Under the pieces are notes generated by a model. That model was not told where the DNA came from. It worked only from the letters and a program-made list of their open reading frames with translations, and did not search any database. A stretch of 64,000 bases of DNA, taken from Kribbella italica. GTDB taxonomy: Bacteria > Actinomycetota > Actinomycetes > Propionibacteriales > Kribbellaceae. A program made the position numbers and the translations under genes. Shown one piece after another: positions 33,550-41,570 of the stretch (the stretch's first letter is position 1; the number at the start of each line of letters is the position of its first letter). Location: contig NZ_JACHMY010000001.1 of NCBI RefSeq assembly GCF_014205135.1, positions 992,001-1,056,000 of the forward strand, in the 5' to 3' direction.

Positions 33550-34142
33550 CGTCGGTCTCCTGTGCTTTGAACGACCCCGTCGACGGCAGGCGCCGGCGGG
33601 GAGGGCTCGCGGATCCCGGCGGCGGACCTCAGCCGCCGCCGGGCGCGGTGCAGCCGGACTCCGGCCGCGGTGGTGGAGCAGCCGAGCGCGACGGCGAGTT
33701 CGCTGCCGGTCAGGCCTTCCCAGGCGTTCAGCAGCAGGACCTGCTGGTCCTGCACGCTGAGTCCGCCCAACGCCACGGTCACATCGGCCAGCGCCTGCGC
33801 CGACTCGACCTGTTCCGCCGTCCCGGGCGTCACAGCGTCGGTCGAGGCCTCGGTCGCCAGTCGCCGCAGCGCCAGAAGCTCCCGCCGGTCGCTGCGGTAC
33901 CGATGGCCCAGCCGGTGAGCCGCGACCCGGTACAACCACGGCAACTCGTACCGCGCCGGAATGTCGTCCCGCCGCCGCCACGCGACCTCGAACACCTCCG
34001 AGACCACGTCGCGCGCCGCCTCCACTCCGGCGGACCGGCGGACGGCGTACGCCAGCACGGCCACGTAGTGCGCCCGGTACAACTCCTCGAACGCCCGCTG
34101 CTCCCCGCCGCTGATCTGCTCCACACCCTCATATCTCCGCAC
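33546..34142 (-). CDS. ECF RNA polymerase sigma factor
   Basis: 198 residues. Region 2 spans about 18-80 ([35 protein letters not shown]) and region 4 about 120-172 ([39 protein letters not shown]). The start may be GTG 34142 or GTG 34124, neither with an ideal SD. It is followed with 4-bp overlap by a membrane protein, the usual sigma/anti-sigma layout. The inducing signal is unknown. Confidence 0.85.
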   Translation of the reverse strand: MRRYEGVEQISGGEQRAFEELYRAHYVAVLAYAVRRSAGVEAARDVVSEVFEVAWRRRDDIPARYELPWLYRVAAHRLGHRYRSDRRELLALRRLATEASTDAVTPGTAEQVESAQALADVTVALGGLSVQDQQVLLLNAWEGLTGSELAVALGCSTTAAGVRLHRARRRLRSAAGIREPSPPAPAVDGVVQSTGDRR

Positions 34143-34241
34143 CGCGCGTTCGCTTACACCTCAACGATCAGTCGCCTTTGGGTCCACCTCGGGGCTGTCC
34201 GGTATTCGCCTCGGGTGGCAGGCCCGGGAAGGGCCTCAAGG

Positions 34242-34247
34242 TAGGGT
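34242..34247 (+). promoter_or_regulatory. Possible -10 box for the PRPP synthetase gene
   Basis: TAGGGT lies 35 bp upstream of GTG 34283; here a leader with its own SD (GGGGAG) follows, unlike the leaderless genes nearby. The -35 element is not clear. Confidence 0.35.
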
Positions 34248-34282
34248 GGTGCAACGTCGGGTCACAGCGTTCGGGGAGAGCC

Positions 34283-35260
34283 GTGCGAGAGATCGTCGTG
34301 TTCAGCGGTAATGCTCATTCCGGCCTTGCCGAGCAGATCTGCGCCGATCTCGGCGTCGAGCTCTCGCCGGTCGAGATCCACCGCTTCAGCAATGACTGCC
34401 TGCAGGTCCAGTTGCAGGTGAACTGCCGCCAGCGTGACGTCTACATCGTCCAGCCGCTGGTGCCGCCGACGCAGGAGCACCTGATGGAGCTGCTGCTGAT
34501 GATCGACGCGGCCCGCGGTGCCTCGGCGGCGCAGATCACCGCCGTGATGCCGCACTACGCGTACGCGCGGTCGGACAAGAAGGACGCGTCGCGGATCTCG
34601 ATCGGCGGCCGGCTGGTCGCCGACCTGCTGGTCGCGGCCGGTGCGGACCGGGTGCTGACGATGGCGCTGCACGCGCCGCAGGTGCACGGGTTCTTCTCGG
34701 TCCCGGTCGACCACCTGACCGCGATCGGCGTACTGGCCGACCACTTCCGCGGCACCGACCTGACCGACACGGTCGTGGTCAGCCCGGACCTCGGCAACGC
34801 GAAGACCGCGACCCAGTTCGCGCGGCTGCTCGGGCTGCCGGTGGCGGCGGGCAGCAAGCAGCGGCTGGCCGACGACCGCGTCGTGATCGACGCGATCGTC
34901 GGCGACGTGGCCGGCAAGAAGGCGATCGTGCTGGACGACGAGATCGCCACCGGCGGCTCGATCATCGAACTGCTCGACCGCCTGAAGGACCTCGGCTGCA
35001 CCCAGGCCGCGGTCGCCTGCACGCACGGCCTGTTCGCCGGCAAGGCGGTCGAACGCCTGCGCTCGCACCCGTCGATCACCGAGGTGATCAGCACCGACAC
35101 GGTGCCACGCCCGGACGGCTTCCCCGAGCTGCAGGTCAGCTCGGTCTCCAAGCTCTTCGCCGCCGCGATCCAGCGCATCCACGACGGCGAATCGGTGAGC
35201 AGTCTGTTCGACGGGGTCGACCCGACGCATGCACCGCCGCAGCCCAAGCTCCCTTTCTAG
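34283..35260 (+). CDS. prs: Ribose-phosphate pyrophosphokinase (PRPP synthetase)
   Basis: 325 residues. IVVFSGNAHSGLAEQI (N-terminus), HYAYARSDKKDASRISIGGR (flexible loop), HAPQVHGFF and the PRPP-binding loop AIVLDDEIATGGSI are present. It makes PRPP from ribose 5-phosphate and ATP for purine, pyrimidine, His and Trp synthesis. The loop reads SDKKDASRISI rather than the RQDKKHRGREPI of classical bacterial enzymes, and the gene is not beside glmU, so it is probably a second, divergent paralog. GTG 34283 has GGGGAG upstream. Its last codons and TAG lie in a tandem repeat. Confidence 0.9.
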   Translation: MREIVVFSGNAHSGLAEQICADLGVELSPVEIHRFSNDCLQVQLQVNCRQRDVYIVQPLVPPTQEHLMELLLMIDAARGASAAQITAVMPHYAYARSDKKDASRISIGGRLVADLLVAAGADRVLTMALHAPQVHGFFSVPVDHLTAIGVLADHFRGTDLTDTVVVSPDLGNAKTATQFARLLGLPVAAGSKQRLADDRVVIDAIVGDVAGKKAIVLDDEIATGGSIIELLDRLKDLGCTQAAVACTHGLFAGKAVERLRSHPSITEVISTDTVPRPDGFPELQVSSVSKLFAAAIQRIHDGESVSSLFDGVDPTHAPPQPKLPF

Positions 35261-35433
35261 CTTCCGCGGCAGCCCGGGCTCCCTTCTGCCTTCGCAGCAG
35301 CCCGGGCTCCCTTCTGCCTTCGCAGCAGCCCGGGCTCCCTTCTGCCTTCGCAGTAGCCCAAGCTCCCTTCTGCCTTCGCAGTAGCCCAAGCTCCCTTCTA
35401 GCCTTCGCATCGGCCCCTTCTAGCTTTCGCAGC
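35241..35433. repeat. 28-bp tandem array containing both stop codons of a convergent gene pair
   Basis: One 30-bp unit (35241-35270), five 28-bp units (35271-35410) and a partial unit (35411-35433). The consensus is close to AGCCCGGGCTCCCTTCTGCC followed by TTCGCAGC. The PRPP synthetase TAG (35258-35260) and the amidohydrolase stop (35420-35422, minus strand) are both made by CTAG in the first and last units; an internal CTAG is at 35398-35401. Confidence 0.9.
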
Positions 35434-38400
35434 AGGCTCGGTGCAGCCACTCCGGCTCGTGCCACCAGTACTCGCTGTCGTGGGCGTGGGCCTGGTCGCG
35501 CCGCAGCGGTTGCGGCCCGGCGCTGACTTTCGCGGTCGTCGCGAACGGCTCCAGTAGATCGTCAACAATGTGCAACCGTCCGGCGACCATCACCTGCTGG
35601 ACGGCGGCCGCGTGTCGAATGTCTGCCAGGGGATTGCCCCGGACGAACGACAGGTCCGCCTGTGCGCCCGGCTGCACGACGGCGAGCTTGTCCTCCAGGT
35701 TCAGCCAGCGCGCCGGGTTCCGCGTTGCCGTCGTCAGGGCTTCGTACGGCGTGAAGCCGCCCGCGACCATCGAGCGCAGGTTCGCGTGCAGCGACACCGC
35801 GACGTTGTCGAGCGGCGCGTCCGTGCCGGCGATGACCAGTCCGCCGCCGCGATGGATGCGCAGCACCATGTCGACGTTGCCCCGCAACAGTTCGCGCGTG
35901 GTCGCTCCGGCCGGGCCCGCCGCGGTGTTCACCTCGGTCTGCAGCGCGGCGTACTCCCACGCCGGGAACAGCGTCGTCGTCCGGCGATCGGTGAGCAGCG
36001 ACGGATCGTCGACATGCGCCATCGTCGAGTTGAACAGCGTCGGCGTGACCGACAGGCCGGCCCGGGTGAACAGCGTGACCACGTCGGCGTACGCGCGACC
36101 GAGCCGGCTGACGGTGTGCGAGTACCCGAGCCGGTTGGTCGCGCCCGTGTGTTCCATCCCGTCCATGCCGAGATGCTCAGCCGGGTAGAGGTAGTGCGAC
36201 GACAGTTGCAGGCCGAGCTGGTGCACGGCCGCGATCGCCCGGCGCTGGTACTCGATCGGCAGCCGCACGTACGTCTTCACCAGGTCGTACCCGACACCCG
36301 CGACCCGGTCGAGCTCGAGTCCGAGCTGCTTCAGCGATACGGTCGGGCGCATGAAGTTGTAGTAGACCCGCGAACCGTCGATCGCCTCACCGGTCGCGAA
36401 GTACCGCGGACCGGTCAGCGATCCGTGCGCGAGCGCTTCCCGCGTCTCCTGCATCTGGTACACAGGATCGCCGGGAGAGCGCGTACTCGTGATCCCGTAC
36501 GACAGCCACAGGTTGCCCTGTCGCGCACCCCAGGCCCGCCCGCGCAGGTGCCAGTGGTTGTGCGCGTCGATGAGCCCGGGCATCACCGTCAGCCCGGACG
36601 CGTCGATGTCCGCGCGTCCCCGGTGCGGCCGGACCGCGGCGATCTTCGACCCGTCGAGCACCACGTCGACGTCCTCACGCAGCTCCTGCGCGCGGCCGTC
36701 CCACAACGCGCCCGCGTGGATCGTGACGTGCTGGTTCACCTTCGCCCGCCGCCAGGTCAGGTCGAGCCGGATCGTCCGCGGCCGCGGATTGTCAACATTT
36801 GTACGACGCAAACGCCCGTTGTTCAGGTAGATCAGCGTCCGATTGTCGACCCACGCCGGTGAGTCGGTGACCTCGCTGGTCACCGCTCGTGGCTTCCCGG
36901 TGAAGCGGCCGCGACGATCGACCGGTACGACGTACAGCAGGCTCTCCACGACGAAGGCGAGCCGGCGTCCGTCGGGGGAGAAGACCGGGCCGTCGTCGCC
37001 GCGGGTCGCGAGCGAGCGGAACGGCATCGGTTCGACGTACTCGAAGGCGGTGGTTGCGACGTCGACGTACAGGAGCTGGCTCGTGCCCTCGCGGAACCGC
37101 TTCGAGAACGGCTTGACCGCGGCGAGCACGATCGTCCGACCGTCGGCCGACCAGCTGACCCGGCCGGGCTGGAACAGGGTGGGCGTCAGTTGACGGACCT
37201 GCTGCGAGGCGAGGTCGAGTACCCAGGCGATGCCGTCCTGGTCCTGGTAGGCGATCTGCCGGCCGTCGGGGGAGAACCGCGGCGCGGTCTGGGCCCCGGG
37301 CAACGAGGACAGCTTGGTGTCGGTGCCCTGGGCAAGGTCGTGCAGCCAGAGGTCCGCCGTGCCGTCGCGGTCGCTTGCGTAGAGCAACTTGCGGCCGTCG
37401 GGCGAGAAGTCGGGATCGGAGTTGAAGTAGCCGTCGGCAACGACCTTCCGGGGAGTCCCGGTGCCGTCGGTCCGGGCCAGCCAGAGCGCGTTCAGAGCGC
37501 GGAAGCTCAGCCATCGACCGTCGGGAGAGACGGTCGGGCTTGCAATCCCCTTCACCGCTTGGGGTTTCGTCGACTCGATGTCGGGTCGCTTCGGCCGCGG
37601 GCGCTTCGAGGTCACCGGGACGATCGCCGTGAACGGAACCGCCACGGACGAGTCGCCCGAGCGCTTCATCACCTGACCGTCGGCCGTGTAGTAGAGGTCG
37701 TTGCCGGCCCACGACGGCGGTACGGCGAAGACGTCCTTCCCGGTGGTCACGGTCGCGTCGCCGATCACCAGGTCGCAGGTCGGGCCGGTCAGGCGAACGT
37801 AGGCCATCTGACCGCTCGGCGAGTACGACGGGCCGAACACGGTGTTGCCGGTCTTCGCGGCAACGACGGTCCGCCGTACGCCGGTGGTCAGGTCCAGCTC
37901 GACGATCGCGGTGGTGTCGGTCGTGAACGCGATCTTGCGGCCGTCGGGGGAGACGGCCGGTTCGGCTTCCTCGGTCGGGTCGTCGGTGAGCGCGACGATG
38001 GCGCCGGTGCGCAGGTCGAGCCGGTGGATGCCGTAGGTCCCGCTGCCGCCGCGGTCGGAGGAGAACACGAGCGCCCGGCCGTCCGGGGTGAAGTGCGGCT
38101 CGCGGTGGTCGTACCGGCCGGTCGTGAGCTGGCGGAGTCCGTGACCGTCTGGTCGGATTGTCCACAAATGGAAGTTGCCGTCGCGGTAGGACTGGAAGAC
38201 GAGCTGCTTCCCGTCCGGCGACCAGCGGGGGCGGGTGGCGTCCTGCAGGTCGTCGGTGAGGCGCGTCGCGCGGCCGCCACCGGCCGGCGTCACCCAGATC
38301 GCGGTGACCAGGTCGAACGCCAGCCGGCGGCCGTCCGGGGAGACCGCGACCATCAGGTTCGTGCCTTGGGTCAGCGTGGCCTGGTTGCTGCCGGCGGCGT

Positions 38401-38560
38401 CTGCGGCCGCGGTGTCCGGCAAGCCGGCCGTCGGGGTGTCGACAATCGACACGGCGGCGGCTTCGGCGATCGGGAGTGAGCCGGCCGCGGCCAGGCCGCC
38501 GCTGAGTTGCAGGGCGCGACGGCGGGAGATGCTCCAGGCAGGGGTTTCTTCGGGGTTCAC
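35420..38560 (-). CDS. Tat-exported amidohydrolase with TolB-like beta-propeller
   Basis: About 1046 residues. A twin-arginine signal (SISRRRALQLSGGLAAAG, residues 11-28) is followed by at least six PD40/TolB-type blades with repeating SPDGRRLAF and FSPDGRKLLYASD motifs (about 60-620). The C-terminal amidohydrolase domain (about 650-1040) has metal ligands in DAHNHWH, KTYVRLP (Lys), SSHYL, MEHTG and AGTDAPL. It should be an exported peptidase/amidase-like enzyme. GTG 38560 places the Tat signal at the N-terminus; the open frame continues to 39601 but upstream sequence is low-complexity. The C-terminus ends inside the 28-bp array. Confidence 0.85.
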   Translation of the reverse strand: MNPEETPAWSISRRRALQLSGGLAAAGSLPIAEAAAVSIVDTPTAGLPDTAAADAAGSNQATLTQGTNLMVAVSPDGRRLAFDLVTAIWVTPAGGGRATRLTDDLQDATRPRWSPDGKQLVFQSYRDGNFHLWTIRPDGHGLRQLTTGRYDHREPHFTPDGRALVFSSDRGGSGTYGIHRLDLRTGAIVALTDDPTEEAEPAVSPDGRKIAFTTDTTAIVELDLTTGVRRTVVAAKTGNTVFGPSYSPSGQMAYVRLTGPTCDLVIGDATVTTGKDVFAVPPSWAGNDLYYTADGQVMKRSGDSSVAVPFTAIVPVTSKRPRPKRPDIESTKPQAVKGIASPTVSPDGRWLSFRALNALWLARTDGTGTPRKVVADGYFNSDPDFSPDGRKLLYASDRDGTADLWLHDLAQGTDTKLSSLPGAQTAPRFSPDGRQIAYQDQDGIAWVLDLASQQVRQLTPTLFQPGRVSWSADGRTIVLAAVKPFSKRFREGTSQLLYVDVATTAFEYVEPMPFRSLATRGDDGPVFSPDGRRLAFVVESLLYVVPVDRRGRFTGKPRAVTSEVTDSPAWVDNRTLIYLNNGRLRRTNVDNPRPRTIRLDLTWRRAKVNQHVTIHAGALWDGRAQELREDVDVVLDGSKIAAVRPHRGRADIDASGLTVMPGLIDAHNHWHLRGRAWGARQGNLWLSYGITSTRSPGDPVYQMQETREALAHGSLTGPRYFATGEAIDGSRVYYNFMRPTVSLKQLGLELDRVAGVGYDLVKTYVRLPIEYQRRAIAAVHQLGLQLSSHYLYPAEHLGMDGMEHTGATNRLGYSHTVSRLGRAYADVVTLFTRAGLSVTPTLFNSTMAHVDDPSLLTDRRTTTLFPAWEYAALQTEVNTAAGPAGATTRELLRGNVDMVLRIHRGGGLVIAGTDAPLDNVAVSLHANLRSMVAGGFTPYEALTTATRNPARWLNLEDKLAVVQPGAQADLSFVRGNPLADIRHAAAVQQVMVAGRLHIVDDLLEPFATTAKVSAGPQPLRRDQAHAHDSEYWWHEPEWLHRACCES

Positions 38561-38698
38561 GGGCGGATCCAATCCCTGGGGGCGATGGGACGGAACCGAA
38601 TCTGCCAGCAGTGTCCATGCCAGTTGAGCCTGTACGACGGTTCGCGCGACGAACGGGTGATTCGTTGCGACGAACGGCCGGGCTCTATCGTCTGCGGC

Positions 38699-39673
38699 AT
38701 GAGTTCCCCCGACGATCCGACGCCTCCCGCCGCGCCCCCCGGATCCGGCGAAGCCCCGTCCGCAGCGCAGCCCGGCGCAGACGCAGCTGACGCAGCGGCA
38801 ACCGGTCGCGGCCCGGCCGGTGAGGCGGCGATCGGTGGTGGTCCAGCTGGCGTAGCGGCGACCGGCGGCGGCCTGGCTGGTGAGGCGGCGACCGGTGGTG
38901 GCGCGGGTGGTGGGGCGGTGACCGGTGGTGGTCGGGCGATCAGTCGCGGCCCGGCCGGCGCAGCGGTGACCGACGGCGGGCCGGTCGGTGAGGCGGCGAT
39001 CGGTGGTGCTCCAGCTGGCGCAGGGGCGACCGGAGGCGACCCGGCCTGTGAGGCGGCGACCGGTGGTGGCGCGGGTGGTCGGGCGATGACTGGTGGTGGT
39101 CCGGCCGGTGAGGCAGTGACCGGTGGTGCGGCGGCGACTGGTGGTGGCCTGGTCGTGCCGCCGCGGCTCCGTGGCGCACTCGCCGCCGGTGCCTGTGTGG
39201 TGGTCGCCCTGGGCGCGGCTCTGGCTGTCGACAGTCGGCTTGATCGGCACTGGGCCACTCGGGGGATCACGCTGCTGCTCGCGCTCGCCTGCGCGGCGGT
39301 GCTGACGGTCGAGAACGGCCGCCGGGCGCGGCGGATCATCGCGGTGGTCGGGCTGCTGATGTTCGGGTTCGTCTTCCCGGTCACGTCGACGACGTGGTCG
39401 ACTCCGCCGGAGATCGACTTCGCCCTGCGGGTCGCGGACGACGCCCAGGAGGCGGCGGACAAGAGCGCGCAGAGTGTCGTCACCGTCGAGGACGTCAGGC
39501 GCGCCGCCGAGGCCCGCGGCGGCGCGGTCGGCTCGCTCGTTACCGACAAGTCGCCCGAAGCACGCGGCTCCACGGCGTACCCGCTGATCATCCGCGCGCA
39601 TAAGGACCAGGGCCGCCCCTGGGCCTGCCTCACGTTCGAGAACGGCCTCACCGCGAAGGTCCGCGCCTGTTGA
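38699..39673 (+). CDS. Membrane protein with repetitive Gly/Ala-rich cytoplasmic region
   Basis: 324 residues. Residues 1-155 are Pro/Ala/Gly-rich with about ten degenerate 10-residue units (PAGEAATGGG). Three membrane helices follow (AAGACVVVALGAALAV, GITLLLALACAAVLTV, IIAVVGLLMFGFVFPV) and a C-terminal domain of about 90 residues (FALRVADDAQEAADKSAQSV to TFENGLTAKVRAC). ATG 38699 has no SD; CTATCG/TATCGT about 7 bp upstream suggests a leaderless transcript. The folded C-terminal part is the reason I accept it as real. Function unknown. Confidence 0.65.
   Translation: MSSPDDPTPPAAPPGSGEAPSAAQPGADAADAAATGRGPAGEAAIGGGPAGVAATGGGLAGEAATGGGAGGGAVTGGGRAISRGPAGAAVTDGGPVGEAAIGGAPAGAGATGGDPACEAATGGGAGGRAMTGGGPAGEAVTGGAAATGGGLVVPPRLRGALAAGACVVVALGAALAVDSRLDRHWATRGITLLLALACAAVLTVENGRRARRIIAVVGLLMFGFVFPVTSTTWSTPPEIDFALRVADDAQEAADKSAQSVVTVEDVRRAAEARGGAVGSLVTDKSPEARGSTAYPLIIRAHKDQGRPWACLTFENGLTAKVRAC
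38800..39150 (+). repeat. 30-bp in-frame minisatellite in the membrane-protein gene
   Basis: Degenerate 30-bp units encoding PAGEAATGGG-like decapeptides, with some shortened or expanded by multiples of three. Boundaries are approximate. Confidence 0.7.
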
Positions 39674-39811
39674 TCGGTACGCGCTCGCGAGTTCCGGAGC
39701 GGCCTGACCGCGAAGGTGCGCGCCTGTTGATCAGTACGTGCTCGCGAGTTCCGGAGCGGCCTCACCGCGAAGGTCCGCCCCTGTTGATCAGTACGCGCTT
39801 GCGAGCTCCTC
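39643..39811. repeat. 57-bp tandem array containing both stop codons of a convergent gene pair
   Basis: The anchor CCTGTTGATC begins at 39666, 39723 and 39780, a period of exactly 57 bp, with matching flanks from about 39643 to 39811. The membrane-protein TGA (39671-39673) is in the first copy and the convergent SRPBCC stop (39788-39790, minus strand) in the third, where TGATCA reads TGA on both strands. Confidence 0.9.
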
Positions 39812-40282
39812 GGCCCGCGCCCACGGATCCCACGTGATCGGTACGCCGTCGAGCTGAGCGGCGACCACCTCGAAACCGGCGTCCCAACCAGCAGAGGCAG
39901 GCCCAGCCGCGTCGCGGTCGGCCAGCACGTTGGTGAAGACCAGCCGGCACCCGTCCGCCGTGCCGGTGAGCTCCCAGGTCAGGATCTCGTCCAGCCACTC
40001 GTACTCGAGCACGTACGGCGGGTTCCGCCGCAGCATCCGCCCGTTCGGCTTGCGCTCCGGATCGTCGTCCAGGCCGTACGCCGTACGCTGCCGCTCGGTC
40101 ACCCCGAAGAACAGCTCGCCCTCGACGGCCAGATCCACCACCGCGGGAAACCAGGCGGCCAGCTGCTCCGGGTCGGTCAGGGCCCGCCAGACCTTCTCCG
40201 GCGGATGCCCGAACAGCCGGACGAAGCGGATCGCCACCCGTCCGTCCTCGGTCGCGTGCACGGTCCCGCGGTCGGATGCCAT
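39788..40282 (-). CDS. SRPBCC (AHSA1-like) family protein
   Basis: 164 residues. Opens with a short lead then FVRLFGHPPEKVWRALTDPE, continues with LAAWFPAVVDLAVEGELFFG and ends with GFEVVAAQLDGVPITWDPWA, typical of activator-of-Hsp90-like SRPBCC proteins. Soluble, ligand unknown. ATG 40282 is leaderless: a near-consensus promoter ends exactly six bases upstream (see 40289-40317). Confidence 0.85.
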   Translation of the reverse strand: MASDRGTVHATEDGRVAIRFVRLFGHPPEKVWRALTDPEQLAAWFPAVVDLAVEGELFFGVTERQRTAYGLDDDPERKPNGRMLRRNPPYVLEYEWLDEILTWELTGTADGCRLVFTNVLADRDAAGPASAGWDAGFEVVAAQLDGVPITWDPWARAEELASAY

Positions 40283-40288
40283 GACTGG

Positions 40289-40317
40289 AATATAACCAGA
40301 GAGGCATGTAAGTGCAA
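40289..40317 (-). promoter_or_regulatory. Leaderless promoter of the SRPBCC gene
   Basis: On the minus strand TTGCAC (40317-40312), 17-bp spacer and TATATT (40294-40289); the seventh base downstream is the A of ATG 40282. This is the best sigma-70-like promoter in the window. Confidence 0.65.
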
Positions 40318-40378
40318 GCTGCCGGAACGCGACGCTCCGGCCGGAAGCCTGAGCAGAGATAAGCTGTCCACGACGTGA

Positions 40379-40390
40379 GAAATCGATTTC
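40379..40390. promoter_or_regulatory. 12-bp perfect palindrome GAAATCGATTTC
   Basis: A centre-CG palindrome of LacI-operator type, 43 bp upstream of the DUF2961 gene and about 90 bp from the divergent SRPBCC start. A LacI-like sugar regulator encoded elsewhere is the natural candidate, as the DUF2961 product is a carbohydrate enzyme homologue. The regulator is inferred. Confidence 0.45.
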
Positions 40391-40432
40391 CAACCCTCCC
40401 CAACGAGCGGCCGGAACCCTAGGCTCGCGGGC

Positions 40433-41503
40433 ATGACTCTTGGGAACCTGGCCGGAATCAGTGCCGTCGCGGACGTGCAGAGCCGCTCGATCAGTGCGGA
40501 GAACCCGACCGGCGAGCCCGGTCAGGGCGGGCGCCGGACCGAAGGAACGGGCGCCAACGCGGCCCGCGATCTCGGGCAGGGCTGGAAGGTCTCGCCGTCG
40601 ATCGAGATCGGCCCGGGCGAGACCGCGACGCTCGCCGACATCGCCGGCAGCGGCAGCATCACCCACATCTGGCTGACGACGCACAGCGACAACTGGCGGC
40701 GACTCGTGCTGCGCTCGTACTGGGACGGCGACGACGCGCCCGCGATCGAGGCCCCGGTCGGCGACTTCTTCTGCTCCGGCTGGGGACGCTTCGCGCAGGT
40801 CAACTCGCTGCCGGTCGCGGTGAACCCGAACGGCGGCTTCAACTGCTACTGGGAGATGCCGTTCCGCGAGCAGGCGCGCCTGACGATCGAGAACACCTCG
40901 GACGAGAAGGTGATTGTCTACTTTCAGATTGACTACTGGCTCGGCCAGGTCGCGGACGGCTCGGCGTACCTGCACACGCAATGGCGCCGCAGCAACCCGC
41001 TGCCGGACAAGACCGTGCACACGCTGCTCGACGGCGTCGAGGGGCCGGGCCACTACGTCGGGACGTACGTCGCCTGGGGCGTGAACAGTTCGGGCTGGTG
41101 GGGCGAGGGCGAGGTCAAGTTCTACCTCGACGGCGAGGAATGGCCGACAATCTGCGGCACCGGCACGGAGGACTACTTCGGCGGCGCCTGGAACTTCGAC
41201 CTCGGCCCGGACCGCGGTGGGTACGCCGAGTTCAGTACGCCGTACCTGGGGATGCCGCAGGTGATCCGGCCGGACGGCCAGTACGCGAGCCAGATGCGGT
41301 TCGGGATGTACCGCTTCCACCTGCCCGACCCGATCCGCTTCCGCGAGTCGCTGCGCGTCGACGTCCAGGCGCTCGGCTGGCGCTCGGGCGGCCGGTACCT
41401 GCCGCTGCAGGACGACATCGCCTCGACCGCGTTCTTCTACTCGACGAAGACCAGCACTGCCCGCCCGGACGCTCCGACCCACGACGTCATGGAGATCTGC
41501 TGA
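40433..41503 (+). CDS. DUF2961 protein (GH172-type)
   Basis: 356 residues, about the usual length. Landmarks are GGRRTEGTGANAARDLGQGW near the N-terminus, FFCSGWGRFAQVNSLPVAV, GGFNCYWEMPFREQARL and TICGTGTEDYFGGAWNFD. DUF2961 defines glycoside hydrolase family 172, with members acting on fructofuranosides and D-arabinofuranosides (recalled). No signal peptide, so cytoplasmic action is expected. The Glu of GTGTEDY is a likely active-site residue. TAGGCT at 40420-40425 lies 7 bp upstream of ATG, suggesting a leaderless mRNA. Confidence 0.8.
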   Translation: MTLGNLAGISAVADVQSRSISAENPTGEPGQGGRRTEGTGANAARDLGQGWKVSPSIEIGPGETATLADIAGSGSITHIWLTTHSDNWRRLVLRSYWDGDDAPAIEAPVGDFFCSGWGRFAQVNSLPVAVNPNGGFNCYWEMPFREQARLTIENTSDEKVIVYFQIDYWLGQVADGSAYLHTQWRRSNPLPDKTVHTLLDGVEGPGHYVGTYVAWGVNSSGWWGEGEVKFYLDGEEWPTICGTGTEDYFGGAWNFDLGPDRGGYAEFSTPYLGMPQVIRPDGQYASQMRFGMYRFHLPDPIRFRESLRVDVQALGWRSGGRYLPLQDDIASTAFFYSTKTSTARPDAPTHDVMEIC

Positions 41504-41570
41504 ACGATCTTCGTGCACGGCTCAGCCGCGATTCGCCCCGATCGTGACTGGCCCGTGCACAAGCTCGCTC

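Noticed and set aside
35241..35433. CRISPR-like direct repeats
   Set aside because: The 28-bp units are contiguous with no unique spacers, and no cas genes are present.
38561..39601. N-terminal extension of the amidohydrolase reading frame on the minus strand
   Set aside because: The extension consists of Thr/Arg/Gly monotony antisense to a repeat; the Tat signal right after GTG 38560 marks the true start.
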